NCBI GenBank assembly: GCA_022821805.1
Contig: JAJECX010000010.1
Coordinates: 50,978 to 114,977 of the forward strand
Direction: 5' to 3'
Source of the DNA: Anaerolineae bacterium
Lineage (GTDB): Bacteria; Chloroflexota; Anaerolineae; Aggregatilineales; Phototrophicaceae
DNA length: 64,000 bases
Shown: one piece after another, positions 17,905 through 25,972 of the stretch
How the letters are laid out: the number at the start of each line of letters is the position of its first letter
Position numbering within the stretch: the first letter of the stretch is position 1
Program-made: the position numbers and the translations under genes
The notes under the pieces: model-generated
Database searches by the model: none
Told to the model about the DNA's origin: nothing
What the model saw: only the letters and a program-made list of their open reading frames with translations

Positions 17905-19035
17905 TTAGCAATTCCCTACGTTGTTGACGTAACGACCGCCGATCCACCCCGTCCGTCCCCGAAAATTGATCTGGTACCAGCCCCAGATGCGCGAGATAGC
18001 GCCAACAGTTGATCCACGCAAGATTATGCCCAGCCTTTCAGCATCCAAAGACGGCTCGGCGCGAAAATTGATATGACCCGTTGTTCTGATTGGACATCCT
18101 TCGACCGCCGGATCGCTGACAGTCGCGGCGGGCGCAGGCGTCTCGACAGCAGCTGGCGGCGCCGCGCCCGTGGGCTGGCCCGGCATCAAGACGACTGTCC
18201 CTGGGCGACCCACGAAGGCGCAGGTCCTGCCGGCAGAACTGTAGGATTGCAAGGCGCTCTGCGCGCGTGGCGCGGTCGCCGCATCCAGGAAGATGAGCGA
18301 ACCGATTTGGGGAAAGCAAATATCTACGCCTGGTCCCAAGTATGACCAGATATCGACCGCGTCAATGAAGCCCGCGTCAACTAGGGACTGATTCCCAAGG
18401 CCGACGGCGTCCACCTTCTGACACTCAGCCGCGCTGCCCGGTCTCAATGTCACCGTCGCGCCCGTCAGCGCTTCGCATGTGCTGAGCGCCGGCGGAAATA
18501 TGCCGAACCAGGCGTTAATGACGTCCTGCGAGTGACCGCAGACAATGCTATTGCCCAGCAACTCAATCCTGCTGTCTTCCGCATGCATGCTACCGCTGCA
18601 ATCATGGAAAACTGTGTTGTCCAGCGTCAGACTTCCATCGGTGATTTCCACCAACCGTTCCGTCCTCAGGCTGCGGAATCGTACATGGAGATGCCCGAGA
18701 GTGAGCGACGCATCATCCACAACAAAGGCGGGATAATCGCCAAATGTCACCATCCGGCCGTTGCCGGCAATGACGATATCCGAGGTAATTGTCGGAAGCG
18801 GTCCGAAGAGCTTCTTCACATGATCCTTCAATATGATGGTGTCGCTTGGACCGCTGCCGGCGGGGCAGCCATCTTCCTTTTCGTTTTCGTTGGCGGCTTC
18901 TATTGCATCCCGAAGGCTGCAGTCGCCTTCAACATTGATATCGCGCGCATGGCTGGTAAGCGCTCCTGCCAAAAACATACACAGCGCGAATACAAGCGTT
19001 AGGCGCCGAATCGGATATGTCGTCATGTTATGCAT
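17905..19035 (-). CDS. Secreted CSLREA-domain protein with C-terminal SH3b domain
   Basis: A 376-residue secreted protein. A signal sequence lies at about residues 8-31 (LVFALCMFLAGALTSHA). It is followed by the CSLREA-type motif GDCSLRDAIEAAN, usually at the N-terminus of surface proteins with parallel beta-helix repeats; here IVIAGNGR, LTLGHLHV, LTLDNTVF and IELLGNSIV suggest a short beta-helix. The middle has several cysteines. After a Pro/Ala linker (PPAAVETPAPAATV) the last 60 residues form a bacterial SH3b domain: INFRAEPSLDAERLG...WYQINFRGRTGWIGGRYV. SH3b domains bind cell-wall peptides. A second ATG at codon 4 is possible. Confidence 0.8.
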   Translation of the reverse strand: MHNMTTYPIRRLTLVFALCMFLAGALTSHARDINVEGDCSLRDAIEAANENEKEDGCPAGSGPSDTIILKDHVKKLFGPLPTITSDIVIAGNGRMVTFGDYPAFVVDDASLTLGHLHVRFRSLRTERLVEITDGSLTLDNTVFHDCSGSMHAEDSRIELLGNSIVCGHSQDVINAWFGIFPPALSTCEALTGATVTLRPGSAAECQKVDAVGLGNQSLVDAGFIDAVDIWSYLGPGVDICFPQIGSLIFLDAATAPRAQSALQSYSSAGRTCAFVGRPGTVVLMPGQPTGAAPPAAVETPAPAATVSDPAVEGCPIRTTGHINFRAEPSLDAERLGIILRGSTVGAISRIWGWYQINFRGRTGWIGGRYVNNVGNC

Positions 19036-19464
19036 CGCAGGGTCCTGTCGAAACGTAAGCAGTCGGATATTTTACACGATATAGAGCGACAAACCTTAGT
19101 TCAAAGTAATCGAAAGCAAGAAATGGAAAATTGCCCCGAGAAATAAAATCGCCAGAATCATCGAATGCGTGTAGACACCCGCGCGACAGTGCCGCCGCCC
19201 GCGCAAAATACCTTGCGTCCCGCTGTGTCGTAGCTCCCCTTCCGAAGGTCAGTGTCGGCGGTCAGTGTCTACGCGACCTACGCGACCCTAGCTTGCTGGA
19301 TGCCCGCCATAGAGATGGCGGGAGAGGGGCCGAGGATGGGGTTTGCCGCGCGCAACGTAAACAGGGGCGGGCGCGTGGCTCGCCCGCAAATGACATGGAT
19401 TAACAAACATAATTCGCATGACTTGCTTGCGCTTGCTAAGTTAGTGGCGCAAGAGTAAAGCCAA
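19036..19464. other. Gene-free spacer with repeat debris
   Basis: No convincing gene here. It holds a variant CGTGTAGACAC motif (19168-19178), an exact GTGTCTACGCG (19265-19275), a perfect hairpin CCCGCCAT/ATGGCGGG (19303-19322), part of a G-rich repeat (GGAGAGGGGCCGAGGATGGGG) and half of the GGGGCGGGCG...CTCGCCCG family (about 19361-19386). It looks like several repeats nested in one another. Confidence 0.6.
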
Positions 19465-19491
19465 GCGGAAAGTCCCGCATTGACTTTCCGC
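19465..19491 (-). terminator. Hairpin past the aldo/keto reductase gene
   Basis: GCGGAAAGT pairs perfectly with ACTTTCCGC (nine pairs, nine-base loop) 45 bases beyond the end of the reductase on its own strand. The T-run after it is weak, so termination is only likely. Confidence 0.45.
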
Positions 19492-19535
19492 GCGTCGAAG
19501 CCAGGCGCCATCAAGACCGGAAGCGGCGCGTTTGC

Positions 19536-20534
19536 TCACCAGGCATAAGCCTTTGGCGCTTCGCCGCCGGGACCTGGGAAGATCTCATCCAGCTTATTCA
19601 TGGTCTCGCCGTCCAGCGAGATCTCCGTCGCCCGAACGGCGCTCTCTAGCTGTTCCATCGTGCGGGGACCAATAATCGGCGCGCTGACCATCGGATTGTG
19701 CAGCAGCCAGGCCAAGGCGACCTCGCCCGGCGGATGGCCAATCTGACGGCAGAGTTCCTCGTAAGCGTCCAACTGGCTTCGCTTCGCTTCGACCCGCGCG
19801 ACCATATCCGGATTGCTGCGCCGCCCGGTCTCCACCTTCTCCAGCGCGCCGCCCAACAGCCCGCCAGCCAGCGGGCTCCAGGGGATCAGCCCCAAGCCGT
19901 AGTGGCGGCAAGCGGGGATGACCTCCAGCTCAATAGCGCGATTGTCCAGGTGATAGATGCTCTGCTCGCTAACCAGACCAAGCATGTGAAGCCAAGCCGC
20001 CTCATGGCAAGCGGTAGCGATATCCCAACCGGCGAAATTGCTTGAGCCGACGTAGACCACTTTCCCCTGTCCAATCAAGCTGCCAAACGCGGTCCAGGTT
20101 TCTTCCCAAGGGCAATCACGATCGACATGGTGCATCTGATAGATGTCGATTCGGTCGGTTCGCAAGCGCTCCAGGCTGCCTTCGCAATGTTTACTGATCT
20201 TATATGCCGAGAGGCTGCGGATATCGCGGTTGGGTTCGGGCAGGAATTCTTGGCGGCTCACCGGATTGTATACTTTGGTAGCCAGCACTACGGCATCGCG
20301 CCGTCCGCCGCCTTGCGCGAACCACTCGCCGATGATCTCTTCGGTTGCGCCAGGTCCGACATGCCGGCCGTAGACATCAGCCGTATCAAAGAAGTTGATG
20401 CCCAGTTCAAGCGCGCGATCCATTATCGCGAAGCTGTCTTCCTTTGACGTATAGGGACCGAAGTTCATCGTTCCCAGGCAAAGATTGCTGACCAGCACAC
20501 CGTGTTTGCCCAAGCGTCTGTGTTTTATTGGCAT
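19536..20534 (-). CDS. Aldo/keto reductase
   Basis: A 332-residue (alpha/beta)8-barrel NADPH-dependent reductase of the AKR superfamily. The catalytic tetrad is visible as D50, Y55, K87 and H135 (the HH pair), with GINFFDTADVYG the standard signature. The NADP-binding end is VSAPIIGPRTMEQLESAV. It most resembles the Tas/YajO-like group acting on varied aldehydes and sugars. It is transcribed away from the MOSC gene; no partner gene is adjacent on its strand. Confidence 0.88.
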   Translation of the reverse strand: MPIKHRRLGKHGVLVSNLCLGTMNFGPYTSKEDSFAIMDRALELGINFFDTADVYGRHVGPGATEEIIGEWFAQGGGRRDAVVLATKVYNPVSRQEFLPEPNRDIRSLSAYKISKHCEGSLERLRTDRIDIYQMHHVDRDCPWEETWTAFGSLIGQGKVVYVGSSNFAGWDIATACHEAAWLHMLGLVSEQSIYHLDNRAIELEVIPACRHYGLGLIPWSPLAGGLLGGALEKVETGRRSNPDMVARVEAKRSQLDAYEELCRQIGHPPGEVALAWLLHNPMVSAPIIGPRTMEQLESAVRATEISLDGETMNKLDEIFPGPGGEAPKAYAW

Positions 20535-20662
20535 AAGAGTACTGACTCCTTGTCCTTTGATGTCGATAAGAAGAGGTATCCTAACAACAGAGTGCTGCTT
20601 GCGCTACATCGGAAAGAACGCGGGAGAGGTGAATTAGCAGTCATGGCTTATACATTACTGTG

Positions 20663-20734
20663 TGTAGGGGCGAGCCGGTGGCTCGTCCGCTTTTCCACGC
20701 CTAGTTGTCGGGCGACATAATATGTCGCCCCTAC
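20663..20734. repeat. GTAGGGGCG...CGCCCCTAC palindromic repeat
   Basis: A complete copy with outer arms TGTAGGGGCG and TCGCCCCTACA in the 338-base spacer between the aldo/keto reductase and the MOSC gene. The rest of that spacer shows only the MOSC promoter region (TATAGT near 20830). Confidence 0.75.
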
Positions 20735-20872
20735 AAAGCTCACGCGAGGCGGTGCAAAATCCGCTGAAATCACCACTCCCCAGAAAGCTAAGCGGCGATA
20801 AACATCAAGACAAACGCGGCGTTTTAGCGTATAGTTCCTGAGCATAAGCTAGATGGATTCCCGGAGACTACG

Positions 20873-21406
20873 ATGGCAAAGACCGCGACGGTCGAAGACC
20901 TGGAAGCGAGATGGGCGGAGGCCCAACCCTCGCCGAAAGACAATGGAACGGTGGAATTGATCGTGCGCCGGCCCGCGCCCGACCAGCGCGAGCCAATGCA
21001 GCGCGCCACCTTTACCGCCGAGGCCGGCTTGCTGGGCGACGACTGGCTGCGGCGGCACGGCGACGAAATCGAAGCGCAAATCACTTTGATGAACGCGCGC
21101 GTGGCGCAATTGCTCGCGGGCGAGAAATCCCGTTGGGCGGAAGCGGGCGATCAGCTCTTCGTCGACCTCGATATCTCGCAGGACAATCTGCCGCCCGGCA
21201 CGCGAATCCAGCTCGGCGAGGTCGTCATGCAAATATCAACGCTGCCGCATACCGGCTGCACCAAATTCGCCCGCCGCTTCGGCGGACATGCGCGCAAATG
21301 GACCGCCACCGAAGAAGGCGCCCGCCAAAGACGCCGCGGCGTCTACGCCCACGTCGTCCAAGACGGCGAAATCAAAGTGGGCGACCGCATCCGCAAGCTG
21401 CCTTGA
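20873..21406 (+). CDS. MOSC domain protein
   Basis: A 177-residue single-domain MOSC protein (molybdenum cofactor sulfurase C-terminal fold). The key stretch is LPHTGCTKFARRFGGHARKW (about residues 121-140), in which the cysteine would bind Mo or carry sulfur. The beginning GLLGDDWLRRHG and NLPPGTRIQLGEVV are also typical. Stand-alone MOSC proteins (YiiM type) take part in reductive or sulfur chemistry. It has its own TATAGT-type -10 and is followed by the mutarotase gene. Confidence 0.82.
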   Translation: MAKTATVEDLEARWAEAQPSPKDNGTVELIVRRPAPDQREPMQRATFTAEAGLLGDDWLRRHGDEIEAQITLMNARVAQLLAGEKSRWAEAGDQLFVDLDISQDNLPPGTRIQLGEVVMQISTLPHTGCTKFARRFGGHARKWTATEEGARQRRRGVYAHVVQDGEIKVGDRIRKLP

Positions 21407-21427
21407 GACGCCGGCCTAAGCGAAGAT

Positions 21428-21454
21428 TGTAGGGGCGAGCCATTGGGTCGCCCG
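21428..21454. repeat. Half copy of the GTAGGGGCG repeat
   Basis: TGTAGGGGCGAGCC followed by GGGTCGCCCG; one arm pair only, between the MOSC and mutarotase genes. Confidence 0.65.
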
Positions 21455-21494
21455 AAAATCGCAACCGGCAATCTCAAAGGAAAGACAAAATCAA

Positions 21495-21932
21495 ATGATT
21501 GACGCGAAGCTGATTCACCCGCAAATTCTTAGCGCGCTCGGCTCGGCTGGGCACGGCAGCACGGTCTTGATCCCCGATGGCAACTATCCCTTCGAAACCG
21601 GCGCAAACCCGCTGGCGGAGCGCGTCTATCTCAACCTGGCGCCCGGCATCGTGAGCGTCACCGACGTGCTGGAAACGCTTCTGAGCGTCACGCCAGTCGA
21701 AGCCGCGCATGTCATGGCAAGGCATGATGGCGGTGAGCCGAGCATCTACGCCGAATTCCGCAAATTGCTGCCAGCGGACATCGAGCTGTCGCCGCTTGAG
21801 CGCTTCACTTTTTATGACGAGGCGAAAAAGGAAGACTGCTGCCTGGTGATCGCCACCGGCGAACAGCGCGTCTACGCCAATATCCTGCTCACCATCGGCG
21901 TAGTCGATCCGCCGGCGGATCAGGCTTTGTAG
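21495..21932 (+). CDS. RbsD/FucU family sugar mutarotase
   Basis: A 145-residue member of the RbsD/FucU family, which interconverts sugar anomers (fucose or ribose). HPQILSALGSAGHGSTVLIPDGNYPF (residues 8-33) contains the catalytic-type His20 and Asp28; YANILLTIGVV near the end is the conserved closing strand. FucU members have about 140 residues, so it is full length. AGGAAAG lies seven bases upstream of the ATG. It lies 2.6 kb upstream of the rhamnulokinase operon, so a deoxy-sugar role such as L-fucose is likely. Confidence 0.85.
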   Translation: MIDAKLIHPQILSALGSAGHGSTVLIPDGNYPFETGANPLAERVYLNLAPGIVSVTDVLETLLSVTPVEAAHVMARHDGGEPSIYAEFRKLLPADIELSPLERFTFYDEAKKEDCCLVIATGEQRVYANILLTIGVVDPPADQAL

Positions 21933-21949
21933 CCGCCTCACTTGCGACC

Positions 21950-22021
21950 TGTAGGGGCGAGACTTGTCTCGCCCGCTATTCACGACAAATTTGATAGGAG
22001 CCACCCTTGGGTCGTCCGCCG
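21950..22021. repeat. GTAGGGGCG repeat between the mutarotase and HAD genes
   Basis: TGTAGGGGCGAGAC...GTCTCGCCCG followed by a second arm ending GGGTCGTCCG. It keeps the HAD reading frame open upstream of its true start. Confidence 0.65.
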
Positions 22022-22043
22022 GACCACAAAAAAGGACCGCATC

Positions 22044-22715
22044 GTGCCAATTGAAGCCATCGTATTTGACATGGACGGCGTACTGGTCGACAGCGAAGTC
22101 TATTGGGACAAATCGCGCGTGGATTTCGCCCGCGACCGTGGCAAAGACTGGACCGATGACTTCCAGCGGCTGGCGATGGGGCGCAGCACCGTCGGCTGGG
22201 CGCAGGTGATGCAAGACAAACTGGCGCTTGATGAATCCATTGACGACATCATCGCCGAGATGAAAGCGCGCGTCATCGCCCATTACGAAGAGCGCATGCC
22301 GACCCGCCCGGGCGCCTTAGCGTCAGTCGCCCGCATGAATGAGCATTTTCGAGTGGGGCTGGCCTCCGGCTCGCCTACTGACATCATCAAAGCCGTCCTC
22401 AGCATCACCGGGCTCGACCAGATTTTTGAAGTGATGATCTATGGCGATGAAGTGGCGCGCGGCAAACCAGCGCCCGATATCTACCTGGAAGCGCTGGCGC
22501 AATTGGGCGTCGCGCCGGCGAACAGCCTCGGCATTGAGGATTCCGCCAATGGTCTGCGCTCGCTGAAGGCGGCGGGCATGGCTGCCGTGGCCGCGCCCAG
22601 CCCGGAGTATCCGCTGCCAGACGATATCCTCGCCCTGGCTGACGCGCATATCACTAGCATGGAAGATTTCACTGTGGAGCTGGTCAGGAGCATCGACGAA
22701 AAAAGCCGATCCTGA
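22044..22715 (+). CDS. HAD-family sugar-phosphatase/phosphoglucomutase-like hydrolase
   Basis: A 223-residue HAD subfamily IA enzyme. Motif I is FDMDGVLVDSE (residues 8-18, nucleophile D9), motif II LASGSP, the lysine motif GKPAPDIYLEA, and motif IV IEDSANG. The cap helices after motif I match beta-phosphoglucomutase and small sugar phosphatases. The start is a GTG at 22044 with AAAGGA ahead of it; the frame is open to 21942 only because of the repeat. Its stop lies inside the hairpin at 22705. Confidence 0.85.
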   Translation: MPIEAIVFDMDGVLVDSEVYWDKSRVDFARDRGKDWTDDFQRLAMGRSTVGWAQVMQDKLALDESIDDIIAEMKARVIAHYEERMPTRPGALASVARMNEHFRVGLASGSPTDIIKAVLSITGLDQIFEVMIYGDEVARGKPAPDIYLEALAQLGVAPANSLGIEDSANGLRSLKAAGMAAVAAPSPEYPLPDDILALADAHITSMEDFTVELVRSIDEKSRS

Positions 22716-22732
22716 CACATGCCAGGACCGGC
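22705..22732. terminator. Bidirectional terminator between HAD and Calx-beta genes
   Basis: GCCGATCCTG pairs with CAGGACCGGC (nine of ten positions). On the minus strand it is followed by six T, on the plus strand by AATTTT. It serves the convergent HAD and secreted-protein genes. A second copy at 23322 was duplicated with the neighbouring gene. Confidence 0.7.
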
Positions 22733-22768
22733 CGAATTTTGCCTATTGCTTGTAGCTGGCGTATTGCC

Positions 22769-23260
22769 TCACTTGCCGCGGATGGTGAAGCTGGCGCTGG
22801 CGTAGCTTCCAAAGAGGCTGTAGCTGGAGGGCCAGTTGACTGCCGATACAGTCGCGGTGATTGTCTCCTTGGGGTCGGTGACATTGTCGCTTATGCCAAC
22901 GATGTAGTAGGTCTTCTCCGCCCCGTAAAACCAATTGCCGGTTCCCCAGCTGCCGGTGAAGCAGCTGCCTGACAGGTTAACGCCTTTTACTCTGAAGTCC
23001 ACGCCTGGGGTGGCGCTGCCAGTGAAGCAGATTTGGAAGCTTTGGCTGTCGTGCGATAAGCCGACCAGCAGTCGATTCACCTGAAGGCGAGCGCCACGGT
23101 GGGCGTCATGCTCGCGTACGCCGCCGGAGCCCGTCAAGAATACATAACCGAAGCCTTGGGCTTGGGATATGAATCCGCCATGCGCCATGAGAAGCGTCAG
23201 CAGAAGAATAAAGCAAAGCGCCACTTTTTTGCAGGATACTGCAATCGTTGCGCGTGACAT
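22769..23260 (-). CDS. Secreted Calx-beta-like protein, copy A
   Basis: A 163-residue protein with a long signal peptide (hydrophobic VALCFILLLTLLMAHGGFISQA, residues 13-34). The rest is one beta-domain with Calx-beta traits: RGARLQVNRL, ICFTGSATPGVDFRVKG, then NVTDPKETITATVSAV. Calx-beta domains bind Ca and occur in surface or adhesive proteins, usually as part of larger proteins; a single stand-alone domain is unusual. Copy B just upstream is clearly a tandem duplicate, with the same C-terminal SYSLFGSYASASFTI. Function unknown. Confidence 0.75.
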   Translation of the reverse strand: MSRATIAVSCKKVALCFILLLTLLMAHGGFISQAQGFGYVFLTGSGGVREHDAHRGARLQVNRLLVGLSHDSQSFQICFTGSATPGVDFRVKGVNLSGSCFTGSWGTGNWFYGAEKTYYIVGISDNVTDPKETITATVSAVNWPSSYSLFGSYASASFTIRGK

Positions 23261-23321
23261 AAAGAGAACTTCCTTTCGAGTAGATGGGTAAGGAGAGATG
23301 CTACTTTCAGTTAAGGCCTAA

Positions 23322-23349
23322 GCCGATCCTGACGCATGCCAGGACCGGC
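23322..23349 (-). terminator. Duplicated hairpin after Calx-beta copy B
   Basis: Same GCCGATCCTG/CAGGACCGGC hairpin as at 22705, loop differing by one base, but without the T-run. It lies past the stop of copy B, showing that the duplicated unit included gene and terminator. Confidence 0.55.
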
Positions 23350-23381
23350 TGGATACACTTGCCTATTGCTGGCGGATTGCC

Positions 23382-23894
23382 TCAGTCGCCGTAGATGGTG
23401 AAGCTGGCGCTGGCGTAGCTTCCAAAGAGGCTGTAGCCGGAGGGCCAGTTGACTGCCGATACGGTCGCGGTGATCGTCTCCTTGGGGTCAGTGACATTGT
23501 CTCGTTTGCCAATGAGCCTGTAGAGTCGCTCCGCCCCATCTTCCCAACTGTCGCCGCTGCCCCAACTGTCGGTGAAGCAGCCGCCTGACAGGACAACTTC
23601 ACCACCTGTATGTCTTGCTTTTACATAGAAGTCCGTCCCTGGGGTGGCGCTGCCAGTGAAGCAAACTTGGAAGCTTTTGCTGTTGTACGGCATGTCGATC
23701 AGCAGTCGACTCACCTTAAAGCGGACGCCGCCGTAAGGGCTGTCCTCGCGCACGCTGCCCGAGCCATGCAAGAATACAAAGCCGAAGCCTGCGGCTTGAG
23801 ATATGAGCCCACCATGCGCCAAGAGCAGCGCCAGCAACACAAGAAGGCAAAGCGCCCCTTTCCTGATGGAACCTGCGAACAATGCGGTTGACAT
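23382..23894 (-). CDS. Secreted Calx-beta-like protein, copy B
   Basis: A 170-residue paralogue of the preceding gene. Start ATG 23892-23894 is preceded by GAAAGGGAAA; the open frame to 23942 has no ribosome site. The signal peptide is GALCLLVLLALLLAHGGLISQAAG. The mature domain has GGVRFKVSRLL, VCFTGSATPGTDFYVKA, DNVTDPKETITATVSAV and the shared end SYSLFGSYASASFTI. Copy B has a few extra residues in the loop GGEVVLSGGCFTDSW. Upstream lies the 11-bp array. Function unknown. Confidence 0.75.
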   Translation of the reverse strand: MSTALFAGSIRKGALCLLVLLALLLAHGGLISQAAGFGFVFLHGSGSVREDSPYGGVRFKVSRLLIDMPYNSKSFQVCFTGSATPGTDFYVKARHTGGEVVLSGGCFTDSWGSGDSWEDGAERLYRLIGKRDNVTDPKETITATVSAVNWPSGYSLFGSYASASFTIYGD

Positions 23895-23984
23895 GGTATT
23901 TCCCTTTCGGTCGAAATTAGCTGACAAAGTACACTCGAACAAATAATAATCGAATAGGGATTAAATTAAATTTTGAAACGCTTA

Positions 23985-24169
23985 GCGTAGGGATGGCGTC
24001 AGGAATCCGTCAGGCTAGCGTAGGGCAGCCGTAGATCGCGCGCAGGGCAGCCGTCAGCTTTGCGTAGGGCGGCGGTCAAGTTTGCGTAGGGCAAGCGCAA
24101 GGATCGCATAGGCAGCGGAAGTAATGCGTCGGGCAGCCGTCAGGGATGCGCAGGCTGGGGAAGCCCGCA
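23985..24169. repeat. Array of about seventeen degenerate 11-bp units (paired as 22-bp units)
   Basis: Units begin at 23985, 23996, 24007, 24018, 24029, 24040, 24051, 24062, 24073, 24084, 24095, 24106, 24116, 24126, 24137, 24148 and 24159. Two unit types alternate, close to GCGTAGGGCAG and CCGTCAGGGAT. The spacing is 11 bases almost throughout (two units are 10). An 11-base period cannot keep a reading frame and equals one DNA turn, so this is a DNA-level array. Confidence 0.75.
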
Positions 24170-24181
24170 GTAAATCTGTAT

Positions 24182-24376
24182 CAGGGCAATCGCATCAAAT
24201 TAAATTGCGCTGATAAATAACAATTTCCCCCCACATTTCGTAATCTGTAGGGGCGTTTCGCTGAAACGCCCGCAAAATTTATGTCATATTCAACGGGCGT
24301 ATCGGCGATTCGCCCCTACTTTTTCCTAGATTATTTGTGGATCTGAACATAAATGAATTTTGCTGCAATTGCCCTG
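24182..24376. mobile_element. Candidate MITE or IS remnant with ISAs1-like ends
   Basis: The left end CAGGGCAATCGCATCAAATT (24182-24201) is the same 20-mer as the IS end at 63861. The right end (24356-24376) is its inverted copy with two mismatches and one extra base. No transposase lies between; the interior holds a GTAGGGGCG repeat. No clear target duplication is seen. Confidence 0.5.
24246..24320. repeat. GTAGGGGCG...CGCCCCTAC palindromic repeat
   Basis: TGTAGGGGCGTTTCG and GATTCGCCCCTAC are the outer arms, with GAAACGCCCG and CGGGCGTATC inside. It lies within the candidate MITE. Confidence 0.7.
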
Positions 24377-24395
24377 CAATCCGCATGCGGGCAAT
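24368..24395. promoter_or_regulatory. Inverted repeat directly upstream of the rhaB -35 box
   Basis: ATTGCCC (24368-24374) and GGGCAAT (24389-24395) form seven-base arms around 14 bases. The dyad ends one base before the -35 hexamer, a usual place for an activator. Its left arm overlaps the candidate MITE end. Confidence 0.4.
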
Positions 24396-24424
24396 GTGAC
24401 AAAGCGCGGCGCAAGGTTTATAAT
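24396..24424 (+). promoter_or_regulatory. Sigma-70-type promoter of the rhamnulokinase operon
   Basis: -35 GTGACA (24396-24401), 17-base spacer, -10 TATAAT (24419-24424). The kinase ATG is 93 bases downstream. Confidence 0.7.
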
Positions 24425-24517
24425 CATGGTGATTTTATTCGCGCATTTTCCCTGAATCGCAAATGCTTGAGCCTTGCCATTCATTCCGAACCGACTTTGA
24501 CTGCGACGGGGCGACCG

Positions 24518-25948
24518 ATGAACGCCAAACACGTGATAGCTATTGACCTGGGCGCGACATCAGGCCGCGTTATGGATGTCGCTTTTGACGGCGCGCGGCT
24601 GACGCTGGAAGAAGCCCACCGCTTCCCCAATATCCCGGTGCAAACGCCTAAGAGCCTGCATTGGGATGTGCTGCGCCTCTGGCATGAAATCACAGTCGGC
24701 ATCGGCAAAGTTGGCGACGCCTCGTCCATTGGTCTCGATTGCTGGGGGGTGGATTACGCTCTGCTCGACAGCGCCGGCGAGCTACTAGGCAATCCCTATC
24801 ATTACCGTGATCCGCGGACGAATGGCGCGATGGAATGGGTCTTCGAGCGCATGCCGCGCCGCGAAATCTTCGCGCGCACCGGCATCCAGTTCATGCCGCT
24901 CAATGCGCTCTACCAACTGGCGGCGAGTATCCGCGATGGCAGCCCGCAACTGGAAAACGCCGCTTCCATGCTGACCATCGCCGATCTCTTTAACTATTGG
25001 CTGACCGGCACAAAAGCCTGCGAGTTCACTGAAGCCACCACCATGCAGCTTTACAATCCGGCGCTTGCGGACTGGGACCGTGAGATTATGGCGGCTGTCG
25101 GCATCCCGAGCGAAATCCTTACGCCGATAGTCCAGCCGGGCACGATGATCGGCACATACCAGGGCATTGACGTGATCCTGCCCGCCTGCCACGACACCGG
25201 CAGCGCCGTCGTCGCCATGCCCAGCGCGAGCGAGAAAGCCGCCTATTTGAGCAGCGGCACCTGGAGCCTGCTCGGGCTCGAACTGGACGAGCCCATCATC
25301 AGCGATGCCGCCTACGAAGCCAACGTCACCAACGAAGGCGGCTACGACGGCAGCTGGCGCCTGCTGAAAAACATCATGGGCTTGTGGGTGGTCGATCAAT
25401 GCCGCGCGGCATGGAAAGCGGCCGGCGCCGACTACAGTTTCGCTCAATTGACCGCAATGGTGGAGAGCGCCGCGCCCTTCAAAGCCTTCATCGACCCCGA
25501 TGATCCCAGCTTCTTGCCGCCCGGCGATATGCCGGCGCGCATCGTCGATTACTGCCGCCGCACGGGGCAGCCGCCGCCGGAGAACGACGCTGAAGTGATG
25601 GCGACAGTTTACGTCAGCTTGGCTTACAAGTACCGCTACGTGCTCGAACTGCTAATCGACGTAGCCGGTCAAGAAGTGGATCAGCTGCACATCATCGGCG
25701 GCGGCTCACAGAACGCCCTGCTCAACCAGATGACAGCCAATGCCATTGGGCGCCCGGTCATCGCGGGGCCGGCGGAGGCGACCGCCACCGGCAATGCCAT
25801 CGTCCAGTTGATCGCTCTCGGAGAATTGGGGGGCGTGGCGGAAGCCCGAGCGATGCTCAGTTCCGCGGGCGATCTGATCCGCTTCGAGCCGCAAAACACC
25901 GCCGCCTGGGATGATAATTACGAGCGCTTCCGCGCCACCCTGGAATAG
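24518..25948 (+). CDS. rhaB: Rhamnulokinase (FGGY family)
   Basis: A 476-residue FGGY carbohydrate kinase phosphorylating L-rhamnulose (possibly L-fuculose) on O1. RhaB traits are IDLGATSGRVMDVAFDG and EEAHRFPN at the N-terminus, LHWDVLRLW, IGLDCWGVDYALLDSAGELL, YRDPRTNGAMEWVFERMPRREIFARTGIQFMPLNALYQL, PACHDTGSAVVAMP and the ATP-site IIGGGSQNALLNQMTANAIGRPV. The ATG at 24518 matches the family start; a longer frame from 24353 overlaps the promoter. It heads an operon of ABC transport genes and an aldolase. No rhamnose isomerase gene is present in the window. Confidence 0.88.
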   Translation: MNAKHVIAIDLGATSGRVMDVAFDGARLTLEEAHRFPNIPVQTPKSLHWDVLRLWHEITVGIGKVGDASSIGLDCWGVDYALLDSAGELLGNPYHYRDPRTNGAMEWVFERMPRREIFARTGIQFMPLNALYQLAASIRDGSPQLENAASMLTIADLFNYWLTGTKACEFTEATTMQLYNPALADWDREIMAAVGIPSEILTPIVQPGTMIGTYQGIDVILPACHDTGSAVVAMPSASEKAAYLSSGTWSLLGLELDEPIISDAAYEANVTNEGGYDGSWRLLKNIMGLWVVDQCRAAWKAAGADYSFAQLTAMVESAAPFKAFIDPDDPSFLPPGDMPARIVDYCRRTGQPPPENDAEVMATVYVSLAYKYRYVLELLIDVAGQEVDQLHIIGGGSQNALLNQMTANAIGRPVIAGPAEATATGNAIVQLIALGELGGVAEARAMLSSAGDLIRFEPQNTAAWDDNYERFRATLE

Positions 25949-25972
25949 GCGAGCGGCGTACAGGACTGCTGA

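Noticed and set aside
19131..19458. Small genes in the 19.0-19.5 kb spacer
   Set aside because: Frames run through repeat debris, lack ribosome sites and change composition with the repeats.
23985..24169. CRISPR array
   Set aside because: Units are 11 or 22 bases and contiguous, with no unique spacers and no cas genes nearby.
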